Shown here in pieces: positions 1 through 8,695 of a DNA stretch of 64,000 nt. Both the position numbers and the translations under genes were made by a program. The DNA lies in NCBI GenBank assembly GCA_963710275.1, contig CAVPZS010000005.1:868001-932000 (forward strand), written 5' to 3'. The notes beneath the pieces are model-generated. The model ran no database searches. It saw only the letters and a list, made by a program, of their open reading frames with translations, and had not been told where the DNA came from. Each line of letters opens with the position of its first letter. The first letter of the stretch is position 1. This DNA is from Rhodoblastus sp963710275 (GTDB lineage: Bacteria; Pseudomonadota; Alphaproteobacteria; Rhizobiales; Beijerinckiaceae).

Positions 1-1152
1 TCCTGTTTCTCGGCGCTGCGGCGCGCGACATGCTGCTCGGTTATGCGCTCGGCCTCGCCGGCGCCATTGTCCCGCTGTTCCTCATCACCGTCAGCCCGGA
101 CCGCTGGGGTGTCAGGGTGTGCGACGCCCTGTCGGGCGCGCATATGCTCGCCGTGCTCCTGGGCTGCGGCGGCTACGCCCTGCTCGCCGCCTCCGTGAAA
201 ATCCTCGGCCGGCCATGGCGGCGCATCGCCGCCCTTGGCGCGGTCGGCGCGCTGGCGGCGTCGCCGCTATTGGGCGCGTCGGCGGCCTGCCTGCTCGACC
301 CCTTCGCCGGGATCGACCCGGTGGTGCGGCGGTTGTGGCTGGACCGCAATCCCGAGGTGATGTCGATTGCTGAGGAGTTCCGCATCGATCCCGACGGCGC
401 TATCGTCATGGCCGTCCCCCTGTTGATAGGCTTTTGCGGCGCGCTCTTTGGCGTCTGGCGGACAAGCGGAGTTGCGCGCGGGCGCTGGGCGCTCCTGTCC
501 GTTCAGATCGCCCTGGGACTCGTGGCCGGCGCGCTGCATCTGCGGGTGTTTTCCACCATCATGCCGCTCGCGGCGGTCGGGCTGCTCGGCCCGGTCGCCG
601 CCTTGCGCGATTATCTGGCGGCGCAATCCGACGATCCCAGGCGCCGCCATGTCCCTGTCATCGGCGCCCTGGCCGCGATCTTCTTCGCCTCCTCCTTCGG
701 CGTCACGCTGGCCGTGCCGGAACTGAAGCCGCAAACGCCCGCGCGCAACGCGTTCTGGCGCCCGGCCTGCGAAAGGCCCGAGTTCCTACGCGCCCCTCGC
801 GGAATTCCCGCCGGGGCTGGCGATCGCGCCGATTTAGGGCGGCCCCTTCATTCTCGCCCATACGCCCCATAGCGTCGTCGCCGGACCCTACCACCGCGCC
901 AACCACGGCAACCGCCTGGTGTTCGACATTTTTGGAGCGCCGCCGGCGCTCGCGGAAACGCTGGCGCGGCAATCGGGCGCGCGCTACCTGTTCCTTTGCT
1001 TCAAGGATGGGGCGGCCGCGGCTCAAGCCGGCGCCGCGCCAGAGGATTTGCAACAGAGCCTTGCGGCCGGCCGCGAGGTCGGATGGCTGCGCCCGCTGCC
1101 GGTCGCGAGCGGGCCGTTCCACGCCTGGGAAATCCTGCCGCCGAATAACTGA
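1..1152 (+). CDS. GT-C-like multi-pass membrane protein, C-terminal part, frameshifted
   Basis: The reading frame is open from the left edge, so the start lies outside the window. About eight hydrophobic segments are visible, and between them is a hydrophilic stretch with DPFAGIDP and a following WLDR, which resembles the luminal part of GT-C (PMT-like) glycosyltransferase-related proteins in Alphaproteobacteria. The frame breaks near 786 (one extra base). The continuation (LAHTPHSVV, then PYHRANHGNR, ending at 1152) is in the other frame and also meets an in-frame TAG at 835-837. Two lesions within 50 bases suggest either poor sequence here or a decayed gene. The GT-C assignment is from residue pattern only; no catalytic motif is in view because the N-terminus is missing. 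Confidence 0.5.
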
Positions 1153-1251
1153 CGGCGAAAATCACACGCCCGGCGCCGTCCGCCGAGGACGGTTATCGGC
1201 GGGGAGCGGAAGGGCGCCGAAGCGCGCGCAGCGCCTTTCCCCGATCATCGA

Positions 1252-1698
1252 TCAAGCATGACGGCGACGGAGCCAGCCCTTGAGTTTCAGGCCGTCGCGG
1301 ATGTTGAGGCCGAGCAGGGTGATATTCACGCCCCCCGCAACGAGTTCGAGCGCCTGCACGAGGTAGAAGTTCGTGTCGAACTCACCGGCGCTAGCCTTGG
1401 ATGCGAGAAACAGCGCCGAGGGGATGAGAACGAGAATGCCGTTTCCTGCGATGAACGGCATGCGCTTGAACTTGGTTCCTGCCAGGCCGACCCGCGAACC
1501 CTTCGACATCAAAACGCCTGTGCCGCCCGCCGCCGCCAAGGCTGGAATGAGCAACAGGAAACCCCAGGGTATTGTCGTCTTGACACTCGCGATGAGCGCC
1601 TGAGATCCGGACAGTTCGCTAATAACCGTCGAGAGCCAAAAAGTGGCGATCGTCAGAAAGGCGACGCCGCCGGCCACTGGATGGACGATTTTAAGCAT
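1252..1698 (-). CDS. Small four-helix inner-membrane protein
   Basis: This 148-residue protein has four hydrophobic segments at about residues 8-27, 45-63, 84-103 and 113-133, and a basic C-terminal tail (GWLRRRHA). It starts at an ATG preceded by GGGAGA. It lies 33 bases downstream of the antibiotic-biosynthesis-monooxygenase-fold gene on the same strand, so the two probably form one transcript facing away from the MarR regulator. No catalytic motif is visible and no family is recognised with certainty; it may be an accessory membrane protein of a MarR-controlled stress response. Codon use is less strongly GC3-biased than in the housekeeping block to the right. Confidence 0.75.
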   Translation of the reverse strand: MLKIVHPVAGGVAFLTIATFWLSTVISELSGSQALIASVKTTIPWGFLLLIPALAAAGGTGVLMSKGSRVGLAGTKFKRMPFIAGNGILVLIPSALFLASKASAGEFDTNFYLVQALELVAGGVNITLLGLNIRDGLKLKGWLRRRHA

Positions 1699-1731
1699 GG
1701 CGCATCTCCCTTTCGCGAAAGCGTGTTTCGA

Positions 1732-2100
1732 TCACGCGAGGCAGATGCCCGGCACAGCGGCCTTCTGGAAAAGGTGGGGGATGGCGACTGCCGACGACGG
1801 GTATGCCGAAAGCTTCGCCACGAAGTCAGGATGCGTGAATGCGGCTCGGAAGTCGGCCATGGATTCCCAAACTGCGTAGTTGAGATAGGTCGGGCTTTCG
1901 CCAACGGCGCGGTGGAGCTGTGTCGAGATGAAGCCCGGTTGCCGCTTCATGAAGTCTGCGTCGTCCTTCCAGACCTCGAGGAAGGCTTTCTCGTCGTCCT
2001 TGGCCAGCGTGAAGATATTCACGAGCACGACGGGGGAGACGTCGTTTCCCAACTGACGTTCGAGTGGAAAGGCGGGATCCATCGGGCGCAATTGCAACAT
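1732..2100 (-). CDS. Antibiotic biosynthesis monooxygenase (ABM) fold protein
   Basis: A 122-residue protein with the ferredoxin-like ABM pattern: a beta strand (VVLVNIFTL), a helix with EVWKDDADFMKRQPGF, then a strand and the characteristic YLNYAVWES, followed by a helix with HPDF. Members of this family act as small heme- or quinol-type monooxygenases or as stress-related dimeric proteins; the substrate cannot be read from the sequence. I choose the ATG at 2100 rather than the one at 2112 because GGAGGT lies four bases before it, inside the upstream reading. It is divergent from the MarR gene across an 97-base spacer that holds a near-perfect palindrome, so MarR control is likely. Confidence 0.8.
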   Translation of the reverse strand: MLQLRPMDPAFPLERQLGNDVSPVVLVNIFTLAKDDEKAFLEVWKDDADFMKRQPGFISTQLHRAVGESPTYLNYAVWESMADFRAAFTHPDFVAKLSAYPSSAVAIPHLFQKAAVPGICLA

Positions 2101-2159
2101 AACGACCTCCATCCTTTATGGCGCTATGATGTCAATCTGGTATGATCGATTTACGCATA

Positions 2160-2179
2160 ATTGACATTATATTGTCAAT
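2160..2179. promoter_or_regulatory. Putative MarR operator palindrome
   Basis: ATTGACATTATATTGTCAAT is a 20-base inverted repeat with a single mismatched pair, in an AT-rich patch between two divergent genes. A MarR dimer typically binds a site of this size and symmetry next to its own gene. A further half-site (TGTCAAT) lies at about 2129-2135. It also overlaps a possible TTGACA -35 box, as expected for repression. Confidence 0.6.
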
Positions 2180-2197
2180 ACAATTCGATGGTGACAA

Positions 2198-2668
2198 ATG
2201 GCTGATGTTGAGCGAACTCCGGCCGGAGACGCGTTGACCGATCTGGTTCTCGACCTCTTTCGGCTCAGCGGCCGCATTCTTACGGCAGGCGACAGGCTCG
2301 TCGCCGGTCTTGGCCTGACCAGCTCCCGCTGGCAGGTTCTCGGCAGCATCGTCGCGGTGGAGCGGCCGCAGCCGGTCGCATGGCTCGCGCGCGACATGGG
2401 AGCCAACCGCCAGAACATCCAGCGCATCGTGAACGACCTCGAGGCCGAAGGGCTTGTCTCATTCGAGGCCAATCCGCATCACCGTCGAGCGCAACTCGTC
2501 GTACTGACGGACAAAGGGAGACAGGTTTTCGACGCCGCCATGCGTTTGCAAGCGCCATGGATCAACAAGCTGTCCGAAGGCCTCCCGGTCGAGGACATTG
2601 AGACGACGCATAGTGTCATGAGGTCGCTGCGCAGGAGATTGGAAGAAAATAGCGATGTCGATGAGTAG
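2198..2668 (+). CDS. MarR-family transcriptional regulator
   Basis: A 156-residue winged-helix regulator. Residues about 35-100 form the MarR DNA-binding domain: LTSSRWQVLGSI, then the recognition helix region with ANRQNIQRIVNDLEAEGLV and the wing HHRRAQLVVLTDKG, a classic MarR signature. N- and C-terminal helices would give the dimer. It starts 19 bases after the palindrome at 2160-2179 and is divergent from the monooxygenase-fold and membrane genes, which are its probable targets. The inducer is unknown; aromatic or quinone-like ligands are common for the family but are not shown here. Confidence 0.88.
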   Translation: MADVERTPAGDALTDLVLDLFRLSGRILTAGDRLVAGLGLTSSRWQVLGSIVAVERPQPVAWLARDMGANRQNIQRIVNDLEAEGLVSFEANPHHRRAQLVVLTDKGRQVFDAAMRLQAPWINKLSEGLPVEDIETTHSVMRSLRRRLEENSDVDE

Positions 2669-2867
2669 GGATGCTCGCCGAGGCGCGGGCATGTCCTGAC
2701 GCCGCAGCGGGTGGTGGCCGGTTCGCGTCGGTAATTGCTGATCAGGTCTGACGCCCGCCTCGGATCGATATGAGGCGTCCGCGGCCAATATCATGTAGGT
2801 CGGCTTCGAGCCGAGGGCGGTCATCGCGTAAGAATGTGTTTTTCACCGCTGGAGCCTGAGCCGCAAC

Positions 2868-2895
2868 GAAAAAGGGCGGCCCCGAAAGGCCGCCC
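2868..2895 (-). terminator. Rho-independent terminator after pnp
   Basis: GGGCGGCC (2874-2881) and GGCCGCCC (2888-2895) form an eight-pair stem, followed on the minus strand by a run of T (complement of GAAAAA at 2868-2873). It lies 24 bases beyond the pnp stop codon. Confidence 0.85.
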
Positions 2896-2918
2896 TCAAA
2901 TCGTTTCCGGCCGCGCCT

Positions 2919-5063
2919 TTACGCCGGCTGTTCCGCGCCTTCGGCCTTGGCCTTGGCTTCGAGGTCTTCGCCGGTGGTCTGGTCGACAACGCGCATCGAC
3001 AGGCGCACCTTGCCGCGATCGTCGAAGCCAAGCAGCTTCACCTTCACCTTGTCGCCTTCCTTGACGACATCGGTGGTCTTGGCGACGCGCTGGCTCGACA
3101 GCTGCGAGATATGGACGAGGCCGTCCTTCGCGCCGAAGAAGTTGACGAAGGCGCCGAAGTCGGTGGTCTTGACCACGGTGCCGTCATAGATCAGGCCGAT
3201 TTCCGGATCGGAGGCGATGGACTTGATCCAGGCGATGGCCGCCTTGATCGAGTTGCCGTCGCTGGACGCGATCTTGACCGTGCCGTCGTCGTCGATGTTG
3301 ATCTTGGCGCCGGTCTTTTCCACGATCTCGCGGATCACCTTGCCGCCGGAGCCGATGACTTCACGGATCTTGTCGGTGGCGATCTTCATCGTTTCGATGC
3401 GCGGCGCGAACTCGCCGAGTTCGGCGCGGGCGTTGGTCAGGGCATGGGCCATTTCGCCGAGGATGTGAAGACGGCCGTCCTTCGCCTGGGCGAGCGCGAC
3501 CTTCATGATCTCCTCGGTGATGCCGGCGATCTTGATGTCCATCTGCAGCGAGGTGACGCCGAGCTCGGTGCCGGCCACCTTGAAGTCCATGTCCCCGAGG
3601 TGATCCTCGTCGCCGAGAATGTCGGAGAGCACGGCGAAACGCTCGCCTTCAAGGATCAGGCCCATGGCGATGCCGGCGGTCGGACGCTTCAGCGGCACGC
3701 CCGCGTCCATCAGCGACAGCGAGGCGCCGCAGACCGTGGCCATCGACGAGGAGCCGTTGGATTCGGTGATCTCCGACACGACGCGGATCGTGTAGGGGAA
3801 TTCCGCCGCCGTCGGCAGCATCGGATGAATGGCGCGCCAGGCGAGCTTGCCATGGCCGATTTCGCGGCGGCCGGGCGAGCCCATGCGTCCCGTCTCACCC
3901 ACCGAGTAGGGAGGGAAGTTGTAGTGCAGCAGGAAGTTTTCCTTGTAGGTGCCTTCCAGCGAGTCGATGTACTGCTCGTCCTCGCCCGTGCCCAGCGTCG
4001 CGACCACCAGGGCCTGCGTCTCGCCGCGGGTGAAGATGGCCGAGCCATGGGTGCGGGGCAGCATGCCGACTTGGCTCAGGATCGGGCGGACCGTCGAGAG
4101 GTCGCGGCCGTCGATGCGGATATGGGTGTCGAGAATGTTCCAGCGCACGACCTTGGCCTGCAGGTCGTGGAAGGCTTCGGCGACCTTCTGCTTGTCGAAT
4201 TTCGCCTCGCCGCCTTCCGGGAACAGGGCGGCGTTGACCTTGGCCTTGACGGCGTCGACGGCGGCGTAGCGCTGCTGCTTGGCGGTGATCTTGTAGGCTT
4301 CGCGCAGTTCCGCCTCGGCGATCGCGGAGACGGCCTTTTCGATCTCGCTCTTGTCGGCGACGGCCAGGTCGCGCGGCTCCTTGGCGGCGCGCTCGGCGAG
4401 GCGGATAATCGCCTCGATCACCGGCTGGAAGCCGGCGTGGCCGGCCATCACGGCCTCGAGCATGAGGTCTTCTGAGAGTTCCTTGGCCTCGGATTCCACC
4501 ATCAGCACGGCGTCGGCGGTGCCGGCGACGATGAGGTCGAGGTCGGAGGTCTTGGCTTCGTCAATGGTCGGGTTGACCTTGAGCTCGCCATTGATGTAGC
4601 CGACGCGCGCGCCGGCGATCGGGCCCATGAAGGGAATGCCGGAAATGGTCAGGGCGGCGGAAGCCGCGACCATGGCCAGGATATCCGGCTCGTTTTCGAG
4701 ATCGTGGCTCAGGACGGTGATGATGACCTGGGTGTCATTGCGATAGCCCTCGGGGAAGAGGGGGCGGATCGGACGGTCGATCAGGCGCGAGGTCAGGGTT
4801 TCGCGCTCGGTGGGGCGGCCTTCACGCTTGAAGTAGCCGCCGGGAATGCGGCCGGCGGCAAAGGCCTTTTCCTGGTAGTTGACGGTGAGCGGGAAAAAGT
4901 CCTGGCCGGGCTTCGGAGCCTTGGCCGAGACGACGGTGGCGAGCACGGTGGTTTCGCCCTAGGAGGCGAACACGGCGCCGTCGGCCTGGCGGGCGATGCG
5001 CCCGGTTTCGAGCACGAGCTTGCGCCCGCACCAGTCGATTTCTTCGCGATGGATTTCGAACAT
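2919..5063 (-). CDS. pnp: Polyribonucleotide nucleotidyltransferase, with in-frame TAG at codon 35
   Basis: PNPase degrades RNA 3' to 5' by phosphorolysis in the RNA degradosome. The full reading from the ATG at 5063 gives 714 codons, the normal family length. It contains two RNase PH-like domains (FAAGRIPGGYFKREGRP in the first; GTGEDEQY and GETGRMGSPGRREIGHG in the second), a KH domain (IREVIGSGGKVIREI) at about residues 555-615 and an S1 domain near the C-terminus (VHISQLS). Codon 35 is TAG (4959-4961), where the family has Tyr in the TYGET-like strand (here FAS-stop-GETTVLATVV). A downstream start would remove the first strands, so this is either a one-base sequence error or a true nonsense allele. 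It follows rpsO, as in most bacteria. Confidence 0.93.
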
Positions 5064-5236
5064 GTATCTTCGTCTTTCATGGGATGGACGAAGCGCAAAC
5101 CATGAGCAAGACGGCAAGACGTCGCCAAGCTGCGGCGTCTGACAATCCTGCCATGGCCCGGATGCTTCGCCCGGATGGGTGGACGGCCCCTGCCGCCGGT
5201 CCCGTTCGGCCGCGCACTATTTCACGCGACCATGGA

Positions 5237-5265
5237 GAAAACGCGACCGGACAGGCCGGCCGCGT
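5237..5265 (-). terminator. Hairpin terminator or attenuator between rpsO and pnp
   Basis: Arms 5241-5250 and 5256-5265 pair over ten positions on the minus strand (one G-U), with a five-base loop and a TTTT tract after it. It begins eight bases after the rpsO stop and about 180 bases before pnp. A partial terminator between these genes is known in Escherichia coli, and this one could adjust the rpsO:pnp ratio here too. Confidence 0.55.
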
Positions 5266-5272
5266 CAAAAAG

Positions 5273-5542
5273 TCAGCGGCGGATGCCGAGACGTTCGATG
5301 AGCGCGCGGTAGCGCGGCTCGTCGTTCTTCTTGACGTAGTCGAGAAGCTGACGGCGCAGCGACACCAGCTTCAGCAGGCCGCGACGCGAATGGTTGTCCT
5401 TCACGTGCGACTTGAAATGCCCGGTGAGATTGGTGATGCGATGGGTCAGGATGGCGACCTGAACCTCCGGCGAACCGGTATCGCCCGCCTTGGTGGCGTA
5501 TTCCTTGATGAGGGCCTGCTTGGCCTCGGCAGTGATCGACAT
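5273..5542 (-). CDS. rpsO: 30S ribosomal protein S15
   Basis: S15 is an early-binding protein of the 30S platform. The 89-residue length is exactly typical, and the signature runs through GSPEVQVAILTHRITNLTGHFK, then HSRRGLLKLVSLRRQLLDYVK. The ATG at 5542 is preceded by AAGGA. A longer upstream extension in frame exists but has no family counterpart. It sits upstream of pnp, the conserved partner, but is separated from truB by about 3.1 kb of unrelated genes, which is unusual because truB-rpsO are normally adjacent. Confidence 0.97.
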   Translation of the reverse strand: MSITAEAKQALIKEYATKAGDTGSPEVQVAILTHRITNLTGHFKSHVKDNHSRRGLLKLVSLRRQLLDYVKKNDEPRYRALIERLGIRR

Positions 5543-5736
5543 CGGATGTCCTTTTCTTTGGTTGGCGAGGAATGTGGCCGCTCCGGGATGTCGTCCAGGG
5601 AGGTCACGATTCATCGCTTGCGCCAGGAAAACGCCGGCGCAATCGCGTCTCTATACACGAATTTGCGTGAGAGGCCAGCTCAAAGCGATTTTGGCCGGGG
5701 GAGGGGCGGCCCAACCGGGGCCGTTTACGGGCCGGC

Positions 5737-6286
5737 TCAGGGACTCGCCGCCGTCCACGCGGCGTCCTCTTCGACCGGCGCCGCCTCGAACCTTTCCTGC
5801 CATTCCTCGACCCCGCCGCGCTGCCAGAACACATGGGCGTAGCCGAGCATGACCAGCCGCTTCCCGGCGTTCCAGCTGCCCCAGCAGCGCGGATGGCAGA
5901 ACACGATGACGGGCCTTCGCCTGTCGCCGCCCGTCAAGGCCGCGACGCGCGCGGCGAACCGGGTCTGGAAGCCGGGGTCGGGATCGCCGGAGCCGGCGCC
6001 GGGCAGCCAGACCGCGCCGGGAATGGAGAAATGGGTCGGCAGCCAGGGCGTGTCCGATGACAGTCTTTCCGGCTTTTTCGGCGCCTCCGCGACATCGAGC
6101 AGCAGCGCGCCCTGGTCTTTCAGACGGACCGCCGCCTCGGCGTCGATCACGGTCGCGCCGGCGAGCGTCGCCGGCGTTTCTCCGTGCATCGCGCCGCTCC
6201 AGAGCCCTTGCGGCTCGACGAGCCTGCGCGGCGGCGCTGGTCGCCAGGAACACGAGGGCGAGCAAGCCCGCGAGCGGCGCGCGCAT
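5737..6286 (-). CDS. PQQ-dependent catabolism-associated CXXCW-motif rhodanese-like protein, frameshifted
   Basis: A periplasmic rhodanese-like protein of the type encoded beside PQQ-dependent dehydrogenases. The start at 6286 gives a signal peptide (MRAPLAGLLALVFLATSAAA). A one-base shift near 6228 is needed to join this to the mature part, which holds the hallmark FCHPRCWGSWNAGKR at about 5830-5875 and a C-terminal GGVEEWQ loop. Its ATG shares one base with the stop of the SoxYZ-like gene (TGATG), so the two are translationally coupled. The role in quinoprotein electron or sulfur relay is inferred from family context; the biochemical reaction is not known to me. Confidence 0.8.
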
Positions 6287-7095
6287 CAGTTCGTCGTCCC
6301 GGGAATGGCGAAAACCTGCCGCCACGCGCCGTTTTCGCTGTCATGGACCTCGACCGTCGCCTGCGCCGCCGCCTCGGGTATGAAGCCGAAGGTCAGCACC
6401 GGATTGGTCGAAAGCGAAATGCCGGTTTCGAGATCGAAAACCAGCTGGTCGCCCTCCTTCACGCTGATCCGGTCAATGAAGCGGGCCGGCGTATAAAGAT
6501 GCGTCACCTGGTTCATCTGCATGCCGTTGAAATTGGGATGGCGCGCCATCAGCACGGCCTCGGCCGGGACGCCGGGCGTGGCGGCGCCGGAAAATTTCAG
6601 CCGCATCTCGCCCATGCCGCTCATGGCCTCATCGTCGCCTTCGCCCATCGGCGCGGAGCAGCCGCCCGACGCCTTGACGAATTTCACATCCTCGACCAGC
6701 GCGCCGTCAGGCAGCTCCGCGACGGCGTGGACATTGGTGTAGCTGTTCACCCGCACCCGCAATTTCGTGACATGCGGATCGGCGGCGGGGCCGAAGGTGA
6801 AATGCGCGGCGACCGGCGAGGGGTTGTCGTCGATGATGAGATAAAGCGCCTTGACCTTGGCGCCGTCCTTGAGCGTGATCGTCATCGGAACCAGCGCGGC
6901 GTCTTCCGCGCGGGTCGGCGCGTCGAGCGTCACCAGCCCGTTGGCCGGCGCGGCGGTCCTGCCGGCAAACACGGCTTTCTCCAGATCGCGCCAGCGCGCA
7001 TCCCGCGCCGAGGGGCTGTCGGGGCCGGATTCGGCGAGCGCGGGGGCGGCGCCGGCCAGGCAGGCGAGCAGCAGGCAAACACGCGTCGGTTTCAT
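6286..7095 (-). CDS. Quinoprotein dehydrogenase-associated SoxYZ-like carrier protein
   Basis: A 269-residue exported protein with a signal peptide (CLLLACLAGAAPALA). The N-terminal half resembles SoxY (LVPMTITLKDG, then FTFGPAADPHVTKLRVRVNSYT) and ends with a Cys-containing GGCSAP, comparable to the swinging-arm Cys of SoxY. The C-terminal half is SoxZ-like (RHPNFNGMQMNQVTHLYTPARFI). Such fused SoxYZ proteins are found next to PQQ alcohol dehydrogenases rather than sulfur-oxidation genes. ATG at 7095 follows AGGAGGG, which overlaps the TAG of the upstream hydrolase gene. It is the middle gene of a three-gene cassette. Confidence 0.88.
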   Translation of the reverse strand: MKPTRVCLLLACLAGAAPALAESGPDSPSARDARWRDLEKAVFAGRTAAPANGLVTLDAPTRAEDAALVPMTITLKDGAKVKALYLIIDDNPSPVAAHFTFGPAADPHVTKLRVRVNSYTNVHAVAELPDGALVEDVKFVKASGGCSAPMGEGDDEAMSGMGEMRLKFSGAATPGVPAEAVLMARHPNFNGMQMNQVTHLYTPARFIDRISVKEGDQLVFDLETGISLSTNPVLTFGFIPEAAAQATVEVHDSENGAWRQVFAIPGTTN

Positions 7096-7104
7096 CAAGC
7101 CCTC

Positions 7105-8051
7105 CTATTGCCATTCCAGCTCGCGGTAGGCTTCCGCGACATTGCGGCGGTTGTAATCGTCGAACAGCTTCCAGGCGCCGCGCTCCGACAGGCCGACGGT
7201 CTCGATGGCCTTTTCGATCGAGCCGTTGCGATCGATCTCGGCGCGGACGCCATCGCGCAGCACGCGCAAATATGTCAGCAGATCGTTGGCGGCGCTCCGG
7301 AAATCAACCGTGAGCGGGCCGTGGCCCGGCGTCGCCTTGCCGAAATTTTCCGCCTGCAAACCCTCCAGCTCGGCGATCCAGCCGGGCAGGCTGCCGTCGA
7401 GAGAGGGCATGCGGCCGACGAAGAGCAGGTCGGCGGGCAGGAACAGGCCGCTGTCCCTGTCGAACATCGAGAGGTCCGACGTCGTATGCGCCGGCCGGTG
7501 CGCCCGCAGGCTCACGACGCGGCCGCCGAGGTCGATCTCGTCGCGCTCCCTGATTGCTCGCGTCGGCATGACCACAGGGCCGGCATTGGCTTCGCCCAGG
7601 ATTTCGACCAGCCGCTGGCGATAGAAGTCGCCACGCGCCGCGAGCGCGGGCCCGAGCTTCGCATGGCCGATGAAATCAGGCTCGTCCTGCAGAAAAGCCC
7701 CGGCGCCGAAGGCGTGATCGGGATGGACGTGGCTCAGCACGACATATTTGATCGGCTTGGCGGTTTTTTCGCGGATGACGGTCGCGCAGCCGCGCGCCCG
7801 TCGGCGAGGCTGCCGCCCGAATCCGTCACCAGCACCGCGTCATTGCCGACGATGAAGCCGATATTGGCGATGCCGTCGCCATTGCCCGCGCTCGCCTCGG
7901 CGTCGGCGCCGCGTCGCATGAACACGCCCGACGCCACCTCCTCGACGGTGAAATCTTCCCCGCGGCCGAGCGAAGGCAGGCAGCAAAGACATGCGCCGCC
8001 GAGCAGGGCTTCTCGACGCGTCACCGCGCCTTGTTTGCGCGTCCGCCACAT
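7105..8051 (-). CDS. Quinoprotein relay system zinc metallohydrolase (MBL fold), frameshifted
   Basis: A secreted metallo-beta-lactamase-fold hydrolase. The N-terminus has a twin-arginine-like RREALLGGACLCC export signal. The zinc motif SHVHPDHAFGAGAF lies at about 7710-7745; other ligands fit PAHTTSD and TPGHGPL. The frame breaks at about 7770-7800; two small insertions there would explain why DSGGSLADGRA and the strand leading to VVLSH are out of phase. The family (SoxH-related, quinoprotein relay type) is normally found with the SoxYZ-like and CXXCW genes, exactly as here, ten bases upstream of the SoxYZ-like gene. A PQQ dehydrogenase itself is not within this window. Confidence 0.82.
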
Positions 8052-8299
8052 GGCGAACCTCCCGCTTGTATTTTCGCCAGCCTAACACGCGGCGCGAAGC
8101 GGAACGATTCGTTCAGTCGAATGTTAGCGACTTATAAGGAAGTCTCTGCCGAGGCTTCGCTACGCTTCCGCGAAAAGCAGTGACGCGCAAGGTTCGGAGC
8201 AGCGAAATCAGCTCGGCTGTTGAACGTCTTTATGACTTACTTACATGCCATAGAACAGCAAAGCGTCGGCGAACGCGGCGCAAGAAAGGGAGCTGAAAG

Positions 8300-8683
8300 G
8301 TGGTTCACCTCGCACTGCCAAAACATCTGGACGAAAATGGCCGCCTGGACCGGGTCAGTCTCACCCTGTCGGCGGTGCTCTTCCTGTCGCCCTGGCTGAT
8401 GGGCTATTCCGACCTGGCGCTGCCCGCGACGACGGCCTGGGTCAGCGCGATCGTGGTCGCGCTCGTGTCGCTGGCCGCGACGCTGCATTTCGCCGAATGG
8501 GAGGAGTGGCTGAACCTGCTGGCCGGCGGCTGGCTGATCGCCGCGCCCTGGGCGCTGCATTTCCAGCGCGACGGCGACGTGGTCGCGCCTTTCACCGCTT
8601 GCGGCGTGATCATCGTCACGATTGCGCTGTCCGAGCTTTGGGACGCGCGCCATCCCGGAGAAAAGCCCCTGGGCGGCTATTGA
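8300..8683 (+). CDS. SPW-repeat membrane protein
   Basis: A 127-residue inner-membrane protein with two SPW-type repeats: FLSPWLMGYSD in the first and LLAGGWLIAAPWAL in the second, each followed by hydrophobic helices, four segments in all. It begins at a GTG (8300) preceded by GGGAGCTGAAAG. It is transcribed toward truB and ends 12 bases before the truB stop. The family has no established function. It is the only plus-strand gene in the 13-kb stretch between pnp and rimP, another sign that this part of the cluster was rearranged. Confidence 0.83.
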   Translation: MVHLALPKHLDENGRLDRVSLTLSAVLFLSPWLMGYSDLALPATTAWVSAIVVALVSLAATLHFAEWEEWLNLLAGGWLIAAPWALHFQRDGDVVAPFTACGVIIVTIALSELWDARHPGEKPLGGY

Positions 8684-8695
8684 AAACGCCAGGCT

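Noticed and set aside
3111..4475. 454-residue plus-strand frame opposite pnp
   Set aside because: A shadow of pnp; low-complexity GDGDLHRD-like composition and no domain, start or ribosome site.
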